A stretch of DNA of 64,000 nt, taken from Microbacterium esteraromaticum (GTDB lineage Bacteria > Actinomycetota > Actinomycetes > Actinomycetales > Microbacteriaceae). A program made the position numbers and the translations under genes. Positions 1-7,868 of the stretch are shown here, in pieces. Positions within the stretch are counted from its first letter, which is position 1; every line of letters begins with the position of its first letter. The DNA is taken from contig NZ_CP043732.1 of NCBI RefSeq assembly GCF_014084045.1, positions 1,488,001-1,552,000 on the forward strand, read 5' to 3'. The notes beneath the pieces were generated by a model. That model did not search any database. It had not been told where the DNA came from and saw only the letters and a program-made list of their open reading frames with translations.

Positions 1-43
1 GGTGTGCCGGGTCTGGGGTGTGGGGTCTGGGGTCCGGACGTGG

Positions 44-470
44 GCCTGAGTTCCGGATGCCCGGTGCTGTGGCATCCGGGTCTGGGGAGAAACGCCGGGG
101 CTTGGGGAGTGGCGCCCGGGATCCGGAAGTCGGCCTGAGTTCCGGATGCCCGGTGCTGTGGCATCCGGATCTGGGGCGAAAGGCCGGTGTGTGGGCCCGC
201 CGGCTGGGGCGTGGCGCCTGGGATCCGGAAGTCGGCCTGAGATCCGGATGCCTGGGCCGCAGGCGTCCGGATGTGGAGCAGGTTGCCGGTGTCGGGGCGG
301 CGCCTGGGACGCGGGGGTTCGGCCTGAGATCCGGATGCCCGGGCCGCTGGCATCCGGATCCGGGTCGGGTTGCCGGTGTCTGGGCCGCTCTGCTGGGGCG
401 CCCGAGGTGCGGACGTCGGCCTGAGATCCGGATGCCTGGGCCGCAGGCATCCGGATCTGGGTCGGGTTGC
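44..470. repeat. five dispersed copies of a palindromic GC-rich repeat
   Basis: Five copies of a roughly 40-base element start with CCTGAG at about 45, 134, 236, 323 and 419, spaced 87-102 bases apart. Each holds an inverted repeat with arms of the type TCCGGATGCC and GGCATCCGG around a loop of about 8-10 bases (GGGCCGCW-like or cggtgctgt). The sequence between copies is also related (for example GGGTCGGGTTGCCGG). Long open frames cross the block but have only Gly/Arg/Pro-rich composition and no domain, so I see no gene in bases 1-518. The array may continue to the left of the window. Confidence 0.8.
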
Positions 471-518
471 CGGATCTGGGCGAACGCCCCCGGGGTCGAG
501 CCCGGCTGGAGCCAGGCC

Positions 519-1004
519 TCAGCGGAAGAGGGCTATGCCGGCCTGGCCGATGAGGGCGAAGACGATGGCCCAGACGATGATCGAGATGACCTGCCAGAAG
601 ATCACGACGTTGCGGTTGGCTCCGAACGACACCATCATCCCCGAGGTGATCTGACTGGGCAGCACGGTCTGGCCGAGCAGGCTGACGCCGGGAACGCCGA
701 AGCGGTCGAACATGCGCTTCACCTTCACGCGACGAGGCGAGGGGGCATCCGTCTCCGCATCTGCCCCGCGACGCGCGAGAACCTTACGACGGCCGGCATC
801 GGCGAGGAAGACGAAGACCAGCATCGAGATGACATTGCCGACGACGGCGGCGAGCACGGCGATCGGCAGCGGCACGCCCGCGATGGCGCCGATCAGCGTG
901 CCGAAGTACGACTCGATGAACGGGATCGCGGCTGCGAGCATCACCCCCGCCCACTGCAGCCAGAGGGGGAGGGACTGGGTGAAGTCGACGAGTGCGTCCT
1001 GCAT
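519..1004 (-). CDS. small membrane protein, putative small multidrug export family
   Basis: A 161-residue integral membrane protein. The ATG at 1004 is preferred over upstream codons because GGAGG lies at the right distance before it. Hydrophobic segments sit near residues 15-40, 43-68 and 130-158, around a basic central loop (about 70-105). A Gly/Pro-rich stretch containing GVSLLGQTVLPSQ recalls small multidrug-export and DedA-like proteins, which place polar residues in a re-entrant loop. The substrate is unknown. It is divergent from an HTH regulator gene, and a large inverted repeat lies between them, so that regulator could control it. The family assignment rests on overall pattern; membrane location is clear. 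Confidence 0.6.
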   Translation of the reverse strand: MQDALVDFTQSLPLWLQWAGVMLAAAIPFIESYFGTLIGAIAGVPLPIAVLAAVVGNVISMLVFVFLADAGRRKVLARRGADAETDAPSPRRVKVKRMFDRFGVPGVSLLGQTVLPSQITSGMMVSFGANRNVVIFWQVISIIVWAIVFALIGQAGIALFR

Positions 1005-1018
1005 GATGGCCTCCGATG

Positions 1019-1083
1019 TGTAAAGCACGTTTGACATGACAAGCATGCTTGACATATCTCCACGATGTCAAGTCGGCTTTACA
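1019..1083. promoter_or_regulatory. divergent promoter region with large inverted repeat (putative operator)
   Basis: TGTAAAGC-N4-TTGACAT at 1019-1037 is mirrored by ATGTCAA-N4-GCTTTACA at 1065-1083, with identical arms of 8 and 7 bases. Between them are another TTGACAT (1049-1055) and a 12-base perfect palindrome CAAGCATGCTTG (1040-1051). This lies in the 109-base gap between the membrane exporter and the HTH gene. I infer a multi-site operator, most simply for the HTH protein itself. TTGACA could also serve as a -35 element. Confidence 0.55.
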
Positions 1084-1113
1084 CGCGGTCGCCCGTCGCC
1101 TACGTTGGGAGTC

Positions 1114-1308
1114 GTGCAGAGCAGGGTCAAAGAGCTGAGGACCGAACGCGGTCTCTCGCAGCAGGCGCTCGCGACCGCGCTCGGGGTGTCTCGCCAGACC
1201 ATCAACGCGATCGAGACCGGCCGCTACGATCCCTCTCTCACGCTCGCCGTGCATCTGGCGAGGCACTTCGGCTCGACCGTTGAGGAGGTCTTCGATGTCG
1301 ATGCATGA
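1114..1308 (+). CDS. short Cro/XRE-type helix-turn-helix regulator
   Basis: A 64-residue protein that is essentially one helix-turn-helix domain. The motif LSQQALATALGVSRQTINA covers the two DNA-binding helices, followed by IETGRYDPSLTLAVHLA, typical of the YozG-like minimal XRE regulators. The GTG at 1114 fits the usual length; TACGTT at 1101-1106 lies seven bases before it, suggesting a leaderless message. Its last 14 bases overlap the next gene, a four-helix membrane protein, a pairing common for this regulator type. The inverted repeat upstream is a plausible binding site. Confidence 0.85.
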   Translation: MQSRVKELRTERGLSQQALATALGVSRQTINAIETGRYDPSLTLAVHLARHFGSTVEEVFDVDA

Positions 1309-1726
1309 CGATGCCGCCGGGTCCGCTCGCCGCCCCTGGCCCATGTCGCGCACCAACGCCGCACTCGTCGCGATGTGTGCTGCAGGGGCGCTGATCTGCT
1401 TCGTGTTCGGCCAGACCGTGGCCGCTGTCGCCCTGCTGATCGGTGCGGTGGGCGGAGGGCTCGGCGCCGTGCTCGCCCGTCGGGGCAGTGCAGGCGACCT
1501 CGAGCGCGTGAACGCCCTGGAGTACGCCGACGAACGCGATCGGGTGGCAGGGACGAAGGGTCTTGCTGCAGTCGGGGTCGTCGCGCTGGTGCTCGGCACG
1601 GTGCAGCTGGTGGTGCACGCGGTCGTCGACACCGACCCGGTCTCCCGCTGGACGGCCATCGTGTTCTACTTCGCGCTGGTGATCAGCTGGTTCGTCGCGA
1701 ACTGGTACTTCGTGCGACGCGGCTGA
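1295..1726 (+). CDS. four-helix membrane protein paired with HTH regulator
   Basis: A 143-residue membrane protein of unknown function. Start ATG 1295 is chosen because GAGGAGG (1282-1288) sits six bases before it; another ATG is two codons later. It has four hydrophobic segments, approximately residues 20-39, 41-61, 83-105 and 114-135, and a charged loop (ERVNALEYADERDRVAG) between the second and third. Translation is coupled to the upstream HTH gene by overlap. Such regulator-plus-membrane-protein pairs are widespread in Gram-positives, but I cannot assign a substrate or signal. Confidence 0.7.
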   Translation: MSMHDDAAGSARRPWPMSRTNAALVAMCAAGALICFVFGQTVAAVALLIGAVGGGLGAVLARRGSAGDLERVNALEYADERDRVAGTKGLAAVGVVALVLGTVQLVVHAVVDTDPVSRWTAIVFYFALVISWFVANWYFVRRG

Positions 1727-1742
1727 CACCGGGTGCCGACCG

Positions 1743-1823
1743 CACAGATGTCGGCGCAATGGACGGATGTCGGCGCAGATCGCTGGTCTGAGCCGACATG
1801 TGTGCGTTCTGCCGACATGTGTG
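1743..1823. repeat. palindromic element, copy 1 (four ATGTCGGC units)
   Basis: ATGTCGGC occurs at 1748 and 1767 and its complement GCCGACAT at 1792 and 1811, each pair 19 bases apart. The 81-base element can fold into one long imperfect hairpin with a short loop near CGCTGGT. It lies in the non-coding interval 1727-2126. Two more copies occur in the window, at 1934-2014 and 11535-11612. Confidence 0.85.
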
Positions 1824-1933
1824 CAGGCGGAGGGGCCGGATGCCATCCGCGCGGGTGCCGCAGACGCCGGGTGCCGGGTGCCGGTCGCCGGGTGCCCCGG
1901 ATGCCGGGTGCCCTGGTCGCCGACTGCCGACCG

Positions 1934-2014
1934 CACGGATGTCGGCGCGATAGACGGATGTCGGCGGAGATCGCTGGTCTGAGCCGACATGTGTGCGTTC
2001 TGCCGACATGTGTG
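1934..2014. repeat. palindromic element, copy 2
   Basis: Nearly identical to the element at 1743-1823, with the same four ATGTCGGC/GCCGACAT units at 19-base spacing (1939, 1958, about 1983 and 2002). The two copies are separated by an unrelated GC-rich stretch, giving a 191-base offset. No gene lies in this interval. Confidence 0.85.
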
Positions 2015-2083
2015 CAGGCGGTGCAGGCGGTGCAGGCCGAGCAGGCGGAGCAGGCGGCGCAGGCCGTGCAGGCGGAGCAGGCG
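2012..2083. repeat. eight tandem 9-base repeats
   Basis: Eight back-to-back copies of GNGCAGGCS (for example GTGCAGGCG, GAGCAGGCG, GCGCAGGCC) immediately follow the second palindromic element and end 43 bases before the acetyltransferase start. The unit length is a multiple of three, so frames stay open, but there is no sign of translation. Confidence 0.85.
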
Positions 2084-2126
2084 AAAGGATGCCGGAGGCC
2101 GGTCGCCGGCATGATGGGATGGAGCG

Positions 2127-2663
2127 ATGACGATCGCCCTGGCATCCCCGTCCCTGTCCCTCTTCGACTCCTGGTCCGACACCGTCGCCGAGTTCGGCGA
2201 CGTGCACATCGACGGAGCCGGTCTCGAGCGCGGGCAGTCGGCCGACCGGGATGCCTGTGCGGCCTTCATCGAGAAGGCCGAGCTCTACGCCGACCCGAAC
2301 GCGACCCTGCCCGAGGGCCATGTCGCCTGCGACTACTTCTGGATCACCGACGATGACGAGGTCGTCGGCTTCATCGCGTTCCGTCGCGAGCTGAACGACT
2401 GGCTGCGCAGCTACGGCGGGCACATCGGCTACTCCGTGCGCCCGTCCCGCCGCCGCCGGGGCATCGCCCGCGCCGCGCTGGACCTCGTGCTCGACCGCGC
2501 CCGCGCGCAGGGCTACGACCGCGTCATGCTCACCTGCGACGACGACAACGTGGGTTCGTACCGCACGATCGAAGGCGCGGGCGGCGAACTGGCCGGGGTC
2601 ATCGAGAAGCCCGAAGCCGCGGAATCCGGTGAGCGCGTCCGCCAGTACTGGATCAGCCTCTGA
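2127..2663 (+). CDS. GNAT family N-acetyltransferase
   Basis: A 178-residue Gcn5-related acetyltransferase, which moves an acetyl group from acetyl-CoA to an amine. The core is visible: the strand DDEVVGFIAFRREL (about 77-90), IGYSVRPSRRRRGIARAAL (about 98-116), which contains the pyrophosphate-binding R-x-x-G-x-A pattern, then MLTCDDDNVGSYRTIEGAGG, the usual last motif of the family. The N-terminal 45 residues are specific to this branch. The substrate cannot be told from sequence. It is a single gene convergent with the next, separated by a hairpin terminator. Confidence 0.88.
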   Translation: MTIALASPSLSLFDSWSDTVAEFGDVHIDGAGLERGQSADRDACAAFIEKAELYADPNATLPEGHVACDYFWITDDDEVVGFIAFRRELNDWLRSYGGHIGYSVRPSRRRRGIARAALDLVLDRARAQGYDRVMLTCDDDNVGSYRTIEGAGGELAGVIEKPEAAESGERVRQYWISL

Positions 2664-2686
2664 GAGCAGCGCGGCGAGCGCAGACA

Positions 2687-2717
2687 AGGGGAGGGCCCGG
2701 CATCCGAACCCTCCCCT
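2687..2717. terminator. hairpin between convergent genes
   Basis: AGGGGAGGG (2687-2695) pairs perfectly with CCCTCCCCT (2709-2717) around a 13-base loop. It lies between the acetyltransferase and the convergent isomerase gene and has no T-tract. Confidence 0.6.
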
Positions 2718-2735
2718 GCAGCGCGTCCGCCGACG

Positions 2736-3740
2736 TCAGCGCGTCGAGAACGCGGCGTCGAAGGCTGCGCCGGACGGCTCGTACGACGACAGCTTGCGCA
2801 CGAAGGCCAGGGCCTCGGGAGCGCCGACGAGCCGGTCCATGCCGGCATCCTCCCACTCCACCGAGAGCGGGCCGGCGTAGCCGATGGCGTTGAGCATCCG
2901 GAAGGCGTCCTCCCAGGGCACGTCGCCATGGCCGGTCGAGATGAAATCCCATCCGCGGCGGGGGTCTGCCCACGGCAGGTGCGATGCGAGGCGTCCGTTG
3001 CGTCCGTTGCCGAGTCGCTTCTTGGTGTCCTTGCAGTGCACGTGGTAGATGCGGTCCTGGAAGTCCCACAGGAACGCCACGGGGTCGAGGTCCTGCCAGA
3101 CCATGTGCGACGGGTCCCAGTTGAGGCCGAACGCCTCGCGGTGGCCGATCGCCTCCAGCGTGCGTCGGGTGGTCCAGTAGTCGTAGGCGATCTCGGACGG
3201 GTGGACCTCGTGGGCGAATCGCACGCCGACCTCGTCGAACACGTCGAGGATCGGATTCCAGCGGTCGGCGAAGTCCTGATAGCCGGCTTCCACCATCTCG
3301 TCGGTGGCGGGCGGGAACATGGCGACGTACTTCCAGATGGATGAACCGGTGAACCCGGTCACGGTCTTCACCCCGAGCTTCGCGGCCAGCCGTGCGGTGT
3401 TCTTCATCTCCTCCGCAGCCCGCTGCCGCACGCCCTCTGCGTCGCCATCGCCCCACACGCGGTCGGAGAGGATGTTGCGGTGACGCTCGTCGATCGGGTC
3501 GTCGCAGACCGCCTGGCCCTTCAGGTGGTTCGAGATGGTCCACACCTGAAGGCCGTGGCGCTCGAGGATCGCCTTGCGGTCGGCGATGTACTCGGCGTCA
3601 TCCCAGCGCCAGGGGTCGAGGTGATCGCCCCAGCACGCGATCTCGAGACCGTCGTACCCCCACTCGCCGGCGAGACGGCAGACCTCCTCGAAGGGCAGGT
3701 CGGCCCACTGGCCGGTGAACAGCGTTACTCGTCGTGACAT
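2736..3740 (-). CDS. sugar phosphate isomerase/epimerase (TIM barrel)
   Basis: A 334-residue xylose-isomerase-like (AP endonuclease family 2 fold) protein; relatives isomerise, epimerise or dehydrate sugars and keto-inositols. Seen: an N-terminal [19 protein letters not shown], a first strand [16 protein letters not shown], the metal-ligand strand [15 protein letters not shown] (about 194-208), [10 protein letters not shown] (about 225-234), YHVHCKDTK (about 252-260) and [10 protein letters not shown] near the C-terminus. Together these supply the Glu/Asp/His/Glu metal site. AGGAGG lies seven bases before the ATG. It heads the sugar module: the dehydrogenase, substrate-binding protein and importer genes lie upstream of it. 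The exact substrate is unknown. Confidence 0.85.
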   Translation of the reverse strand: MSRRVTLFTGQWADLPFEEVCRLAGEWGYDGLEIACWGDHLDPWRWDDAEYIADRKAILERHGLQVWTISNHLKGQAVCDDPIDERHRNILSDRVWGDGDAEGVRQRAAEEMKNTARLAAKLGVKTVTGFTGSSIWKYVAMFPPATDEMVEAGYQDFADRWNPILDVFDEVGVRFAHEVHPSEIAYDYWTTRRTLEAIGHREAFGLNWDPSHMVWQDLDPVAFLWDFQDRIYHVHCKDTKKRLGNGRNGRLASHLPWADPRRGWDFISTGHGDVPWEDAFRMLNAIGYAGPLSVEWEDAGMDRLVGAPEALAFVRKLSSYEPSGAAFDAAFSTR

Positions 3741-3802
3741 CGTCGTCCTCCTTCTCGCCGGCTCGCGCCGGATGCTTCTTCTGCCGACCGCTCAGGCCGA
3801 CG

Positions 3803-4966
3803 TCATACCTCGGTCCACGCCGACCTGTCGGCGGCACTGCGCTCGACCGCGTCGAGCACACGCTGCACGTGCAGCCCGTCGTCGAAGCTCGGCGTCGGCT
3901 GCGCGCCCGCGGCGATCGCCTCGACGAAGTCTTTCACCTGGTGCGAGAACCCGTGCTCGTAGCCGAGCATGTGCCCGGCCGGCCACCAGCCCGAGAGATA
4001 CGGATGCTGCGGCTCGGTCACCAGGATGCGGGTGAACCCCTGCTCTCCGGCGTCCTTCGTGGCGTCGTAGAAGTTCAGGGCGTTCATGTCCTCGAGGTTC
4101 CAGTGCAGGGCACCGCGCTCGCCGGAGACCTCGATCTCCAGGGCGTTCTTGCGCCCCGTCGCGAACCGGGTCGCCTCGAACGAGGCGAGAGCGCCGGAGT
4201 CCAGGCGTGCGCTGAACAGCGCGACGTCATCGACGGTGACGCGGCCGCGGCCGTCGCCGGCGGTTCCGCCGAGACCGACGGATTCACCCAGAAGCGGGCG
4301 TTCTTCGACGAGTGTCTCGACGATGCCCGAGACGCTGCGCAGCGACTGCCCCGTGACGAACTGGCACATGTCGATCGCGTGAGCGCCGATGTCGCCGAGT
4401 GCGCCCGAGCCTGCTCGGTCCTTGTCGAGCCGCCAGGTCATCGGGGTATCCGCGTCGGCGAGCCAGTCCTGGCGGTACGAGGCCCGCACCTGGCGGATGC
4501 TGCCGATGCGTCCCTCGGCGATCATGTCCCTCATGAGCGTGGCGGCGGGGACGCGTCGGTAGGTGAATCCGACCATCGACCGGATGCCGGATGCCGCCGC
4601 GCGCGTGGCGGCATCCGCCATCAGCTGCGCTTCGGCGACGGAGTTCGCGAGAGGCTTCTCGCAGAGGACGTGCTTGCCGGCTGCCAGCGCCGCCACGGCG
4701 ATCTCAGCGTGCGAGTCGCCTGGCGTCACGATGTCGACGATGTCGATGTCGTCGCGCTCGATGACCTCGCGCCAGTCGCTTGCCGCCTCCTGCCATCCCC
4801 AGCGGGCGGCTGCCTCGCCTGCGGCTTCGGCGTTGCGCCCGACGAGTGTGGACATCACCGGCTGAGCCGGCAGGGTGAAGGCGGCGGGAGCCTGGCGCCA
4901 GCCGACCGAGTGGGCGGCGCCCATGAATCCGTGGCCGATCATCGCCACGCGCAGCGGTGCAGACAT
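3803..4966 (-). CDS. Gfo/Idh/MocA family NAD(P)-dependent oxidoreductase
   Basis: A 387-residue dehydrogenase. The N-terminal Rossmann fold shows VAMIGHGFMGAAHSVG (about 6-21); HVLCEKPLANSV (about 97-108) is the conserved EKP catalytic-lysine motif; GALGDIGAHAIDMCQFV is the DIGxHxxD motif of the C-terminal domain. The family oxidises or reduces a hydroxyl of sugars, inositols or glycosides. GTG 4972 is a possible alternative, but GGAGG is correctly spaced for ATG 4966. It sits 62 bases upstream of the TIM-barrel isomerase, in the same direction, suggesting an oxidise-then-isomerise pathway for the sugar brought in by the adjacent importer. Confidence 0.9.
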   Translation of the reverse strand: MSAPLRVAMIGHGFMGAAHSVGWRQAPAAFTLPAQPVMSTLVGRNAEAAGEAAARWGWQEAASDWREVIERDDIDIVDIVTPGDSHAEIAVAALAAGKHVLCEKPLANSVAEAQLMADAATRAAASGIRSMVGFTYRRVPAATLMRDMIAEGRIGSIRQVRASYRQDWLADADTPMTWRLDKDRAGSGALGDIGAHAIDMCQFVTGQSLRSVSGIVETLVEERPLLGESVGLGGTAGDGRGRVTVDDVALFSARLDSGALASFEATRFATGRKNALEIEVSGERGALHWNLEDMNALNFYDATKDAGEQGFTRILVTEPQHPYLSGWWPAGHMLGYEHGFSHQVKDFVEAIAAGAQPTPSFDDGLHVQRVLDAVERSAADRSAWTEV

Positions 4967-5024
4967 GTGCACTCCTCCGGGATGAGGTGGTGGGGCGGCG
5001 AACTGCGCCGCCCCACCGAGGTGG

Positions 5025-6074
5025 TCAGGACTCGAAGGCGAGGTCGATGAACTCGTCGACGTTGTCCTTGGTCACCACCGGTGCGTCCAGCACGATGCGG
5101 TACGGGACGCTGGGCGTGATCAGATCGCTCATGGTCTTGCCCTGAGCGATCAGGCGAGCGAGCGCGATGCCGTCGGCCGCCTGCGTCGAGGGGTAGATCA
5201 CGGTCGCCTTGATGACTCCGTCGTCGGCCTTGATGCGGTCCATCATGTTGACGCTGCCGGCGCCGCCGACGAGGAAGAAGTCGTCGCGACCTGCTGCATC
5301 GATCGCAGCCATCACGCCGACACCCTGGTCGTCGTCGTGGTTCCAGATCGCGTCGATCTTCGGGTTGGCCGACAGCAGCTGCGACGCGGCGCTCTCGCCG
5401 CCCGCCACGGTGAAGTCGGCTGCCACGCGGGCCGTCACGTCGAGGCCGCAGTCCTCGAGGGCGTCCTTGAAGCCCTGCGAGCGGTCCTGCGTCAGCGGCA
5501 GCGAGTCGATTCCCGCGATCTCCGCGACCACGGCGTCGGACTGGCCATCCAGCTGCTCGCAGATGTAGGTGCCGGCGCTGACGCCCATGCCGTAGTTGTC
5601 GCCGAGGATCGTGGCGCGCGAGGCGAAGGTGCTCGAGAACTCGCGGTCGACGTTGATGACGGGGATGCCGGCTTCCATGGCCTTCATGGCGACCTCGGTG
5701 AGGGCCGCGCCGTCGGTCGGCAGCAGCACGATCGCGTCGACCTTCTCGTTGATGAACTGCTCGACAGCGGCGATCTGCTGGCTGGCGTCGTTGGTGCCCT
5801 CCGCCTGTCGCAGCTCGACGTCGTCGAATCCCTCGGCTGCGGCGATGGCGCCGGAGTTGATGGCGCCGAGCCAGCCGTGGTCGGCCTCGGGGCCCGACCA
5901 GCCGATGACGACGCTGTCGCCCGTGGCGGCGTTCTCGTCGCTGGTGGTTCCCTGACGGTCGGTGGTCTCGCCCTCCGAGCCGTCGCTGGTGCAGCCGGCC
6001 AGCAGGCCGACCGCGAGCAGTGCGGCCGCTCCGGCCATGACCGGCCGCAGCCGACGTGTGCGCATGCCGTGCAT
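5025..6074 (-). CDS. sugar ABC transporter substrate-binding lipoprotein (RbsB-like)
   Basis: A 349-residue extracellular receptor of periplasmic-binding-protein-like fold (family 4, ribose/galactose type). The signal peptide ends in the lipobox LLAGC (Cys near 28), so it is predicted to be membrane-anchored. Typical motifs are VEQFINEKVDAIVLLPTDGAA (hinge and sugar-contact region split here), AGIPVINVDREFSS and WNHDDDQGVGVMAAI. AGGAGG lies six bases before ATG 6074. It is divergent from the ATPase and permease genes, with 273 bases of shared upstream DNA, and probably supplies their ligand: a monosaccharide, inositol or similar polyol. Confidence 0.9.
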   Translation of the reverse strand: MHGMRTRRLRPVMAGAAALLAVGLLAGCTSDGSEGETTDRQGTTSDENAATGDSVVIGWSGPEADHGWLGAINSGAIAAAEGFDDVELRQAEGTNDASQQIAAVEQFINEKVDAIVLLPTDGAALTEVAMKAMEAGIPVINVDREFSSTFASRATILGDNYGMGVSAGTYICEQLDGQSDAVVAEIAGIDSLPLTQDRSQGFKDALEDCGLDVTARVAADFTVAGGESAASQLLSANPKIDAIWNHDDDQGVGVMAAIDAAGRDDFFLVGGAGSVNMMDRIKADDGVIKATVIYPSTQAADGIALARLIAQGKTMSDLITPSVPYRIVLDAPVVTKDNVDEFIDLAFES

Positions 6075-6335
6075 GTCTTTCCTCCTTGAAACGCGATGCA
6101 GTAGGTGCGGTGCGCGGCGGCCGGCGTCGTACAGATCCGGATGAGCACGTGCACTGTCAGGACCAACGTAACAGAAGTCAGTCGAGAACGTATGACTTTT
6201 GCATAACGAACGACAGAAGTGGTGTCGTCCCCTCTGATCTCCTGGCCTGCGGGCGATCGGCTCATCGGTTGCCGATCTCGCGCCGCGGGCGATCCGGCAG
6301 CCGATCCCATGCTGGCGTGCAGTGATCCGGCATGT

Positions 6336-6341
6336 TATGTT
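6336..6341 (+). promoter_or_regulatory. -10 box TATGTT, leaderless pattern
   Basis: TATGTT ends exactly six bases before the GTG start of the importer ATPase at 6348, and no Shine-Dalgarno sequence precedes that start. I infer that the message begins at the start codon. The rest of the 6075-6347 interval shows no further gene. Confidence 0.5.
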
Positions 6342-6347
6342 CCTCGT

Positions 6348-7868
6348 GTGATCGAAGATGACCAGTCACCGGCATTACTGCGGATGCACGGTGTGCAGAA
6401 GAGCTTCGTCGGCGTCCACGCCCTGAAGGGCGTCGATCTCGACGTGCGGGCCGGAGAGGTGCACTGCCTGCTCGGCCAGAACGGCGCAGGCAAGTCCACG
6501 CTCATCAAGACGCTGGCAGGCGTGCATCAGCCCGACGCGGGAGAGATCGTGTGGATGGGGGAGACCGTCGAGATCTCCGACCCGCAGACCGCCATCTCGC
6601 TCGGCATCGCGACGATGTATCAGGAGCTCGACGTCGTCGACGGCCTCACCGTCGCCGAGAACGTCTTCCTGGGCCACGAGTTCGAGCGCTTCGGCATCAC
6701 CCGCCGACGTGAGCTGACCCGCGAGACGCAGCGACTGCTCGAGCGGCTCGGCCACGGGCGCATGTCGCCGCACGCCGAGGTCGGTTCGCTCAGCGCCGCA
6801 GAGAAGCAGATCGTCAGCATGGCGCGCGCACTCTCGCACGACACGAAGCTGATCATCATGGACGAGCCCTCCGCCGTGCTCGACAGCGAGGAGGTCCGCA
6901 ATCTCTTCGCGGTGATCGGAGAGCTCACCTCCCAGGGCATCGCAGTGGTCTACATCACCCACCGCCTGGAGGAGATCCGCGCGATCGGCGACAGGATCAC
7001 CGTGCTGAAGGACGGCTCGACGGTGGCCAACGACCTCTCGGCGAAGAACACGACCACGGTCGAGCTGATCCGCCACATGACCGGCCGCACGGTCGAGAAC
7101 GTCTTCCCTCCGGCGACTCCGATCGCCGCCGACGCGCCCGTGCTGCTCGAGGTCGACGGCCTCGGACTCGATGGCGTGTTCGACGACGTGTCGTTCTCGG
7201 TTCGCGCCGGTGAGATCGTCGGCCTCGCCGGCCTCGTCGGGTCGGGACGCAGCGAGATCCTCGAGACCGTCTACGGAGCCCGTCGGGCGACAGCGGGCAC
7301 CGTCGCCGTCGACGGCACTCGCATCCCTCGGGGGTCGGTCACCGCCGCTGTCTCGGCCGGAGTCGGGCTGAGCCCCGAGGAGCGCAAGTCCCAGGGCCTC
7401 GTGCTCGGCGAGCCGATCTTCAAGAACATCACGCTGTCATCGTTCGCTCGTCTCGCGAAGGCCGGCTGGCTCGACGAGAAGCGCGAGATCAGCATCGCCG
7501 ACGATCAGATCGCCGCGCTCGACCTGCGCCCCGCCGATCCCGAGCGCCCCGCCGCCACGCTGTCCGGCGGCAACCAGCAGAAGATCCTGCTGGCCCGCTG
7601 GCTCGTGCACGGCAGTCGCGTGCTGCTGCTCGACGAGCCGACCCGCGGTGTCGACGTCGGTGCGCGCACCGAGATCTACGCCCTCATCCGTCGTCTCGCC
7701 GCGGCCGGCGACGCCGTCGTCGTGGTGTCGAGCGAGATCGAGGAGGTGCTCGGCCTCGCCGACACCGTGCTCGTGATCGGCGACGGCCGCGTGCTCGACA
7801 CCCTTCCCGCATCCCAGATCGACGAGCACGGTGTGCTCGACCTCGTCATGAAAGGGGCAGCCGCGTGA
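6348..7868 (+). CDS. sugar ABC transporter ATP-binding protein (RbsA/MglA type, two NBDs)
   Basis: A 506-residue protein with two fused ATPase domains that powers import of the sugar caught by the receptor encoded at 5025-6074. The first domain has Walker A GQNGAGKST (near residue 43) and signature LSAAEKQIVSMARAL; the second has LSGGNQQKILLARWL and LLLLDEPTRGVDVGARTE. As in RbsA, the second Walker A is degenerate (GLVGSGRSE). GTG 6348 is chosen because homology starts shortly after it and a -10 box sits six bases upstream; ATG 6309 is an in-frame alternative. It overlaps the permease gene by four bases. Confidence 0.92.
   Translation: MIEDDQSPALLRMHGVQKSFVGVHALKGVDLDVRAGEVHCLLGQNGAGKSTLIKTLAGVHQPDAGEIVWMGETVEISDPQTAISLGIATMYQELDVVDGLTVAENVFLGHEFERFGITRRRELTRETQRLLERLGHGRMSPHAEVGSLSAAEKQIVSMARALSHDTKLIIMDEPSAVLDSEEVRNLFAVIGELTSQGIAVVYITHRLEEIRAIGDRITVLKDGSTVANDLSAKNTTTVELIRHMTGRTVENVFPPATPIAADAPVLLEVDGLGLDGVFDDVSFSVRAGEIVGLAGLVGSGRSEILETVYGARRATAGTVAVDGTRIPRGSVTAAVSAGVGLSPEERKSQGLVLGEPIFKNITLSSFARLAKAGWLDEKREISIADDQIAALDLRPADPERPAATLSGGNQQKILLARWLVHGSRVLLLDEPTRGVDVGARTEIYALIRRLAAAGDAVVVVSSEIEEVLGLADTVLVIGDGRVLDTLPASQIDEHGVLDLVMKGAAA

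Noticed and set aside
44-470. CRISPR-like array
   Set aside because: The sequence between hairpins is itself repeated and not unique, unit length varies, and no cas genes are present.
18-1034. Long open frame across the left-end repeats and the membrane exporter (338 residues)
   Set aside because: Low-complexity Gly/Arg/Pro translation of repeats followed by antisense of the exporter gene; no domain or ribosome-binding site.
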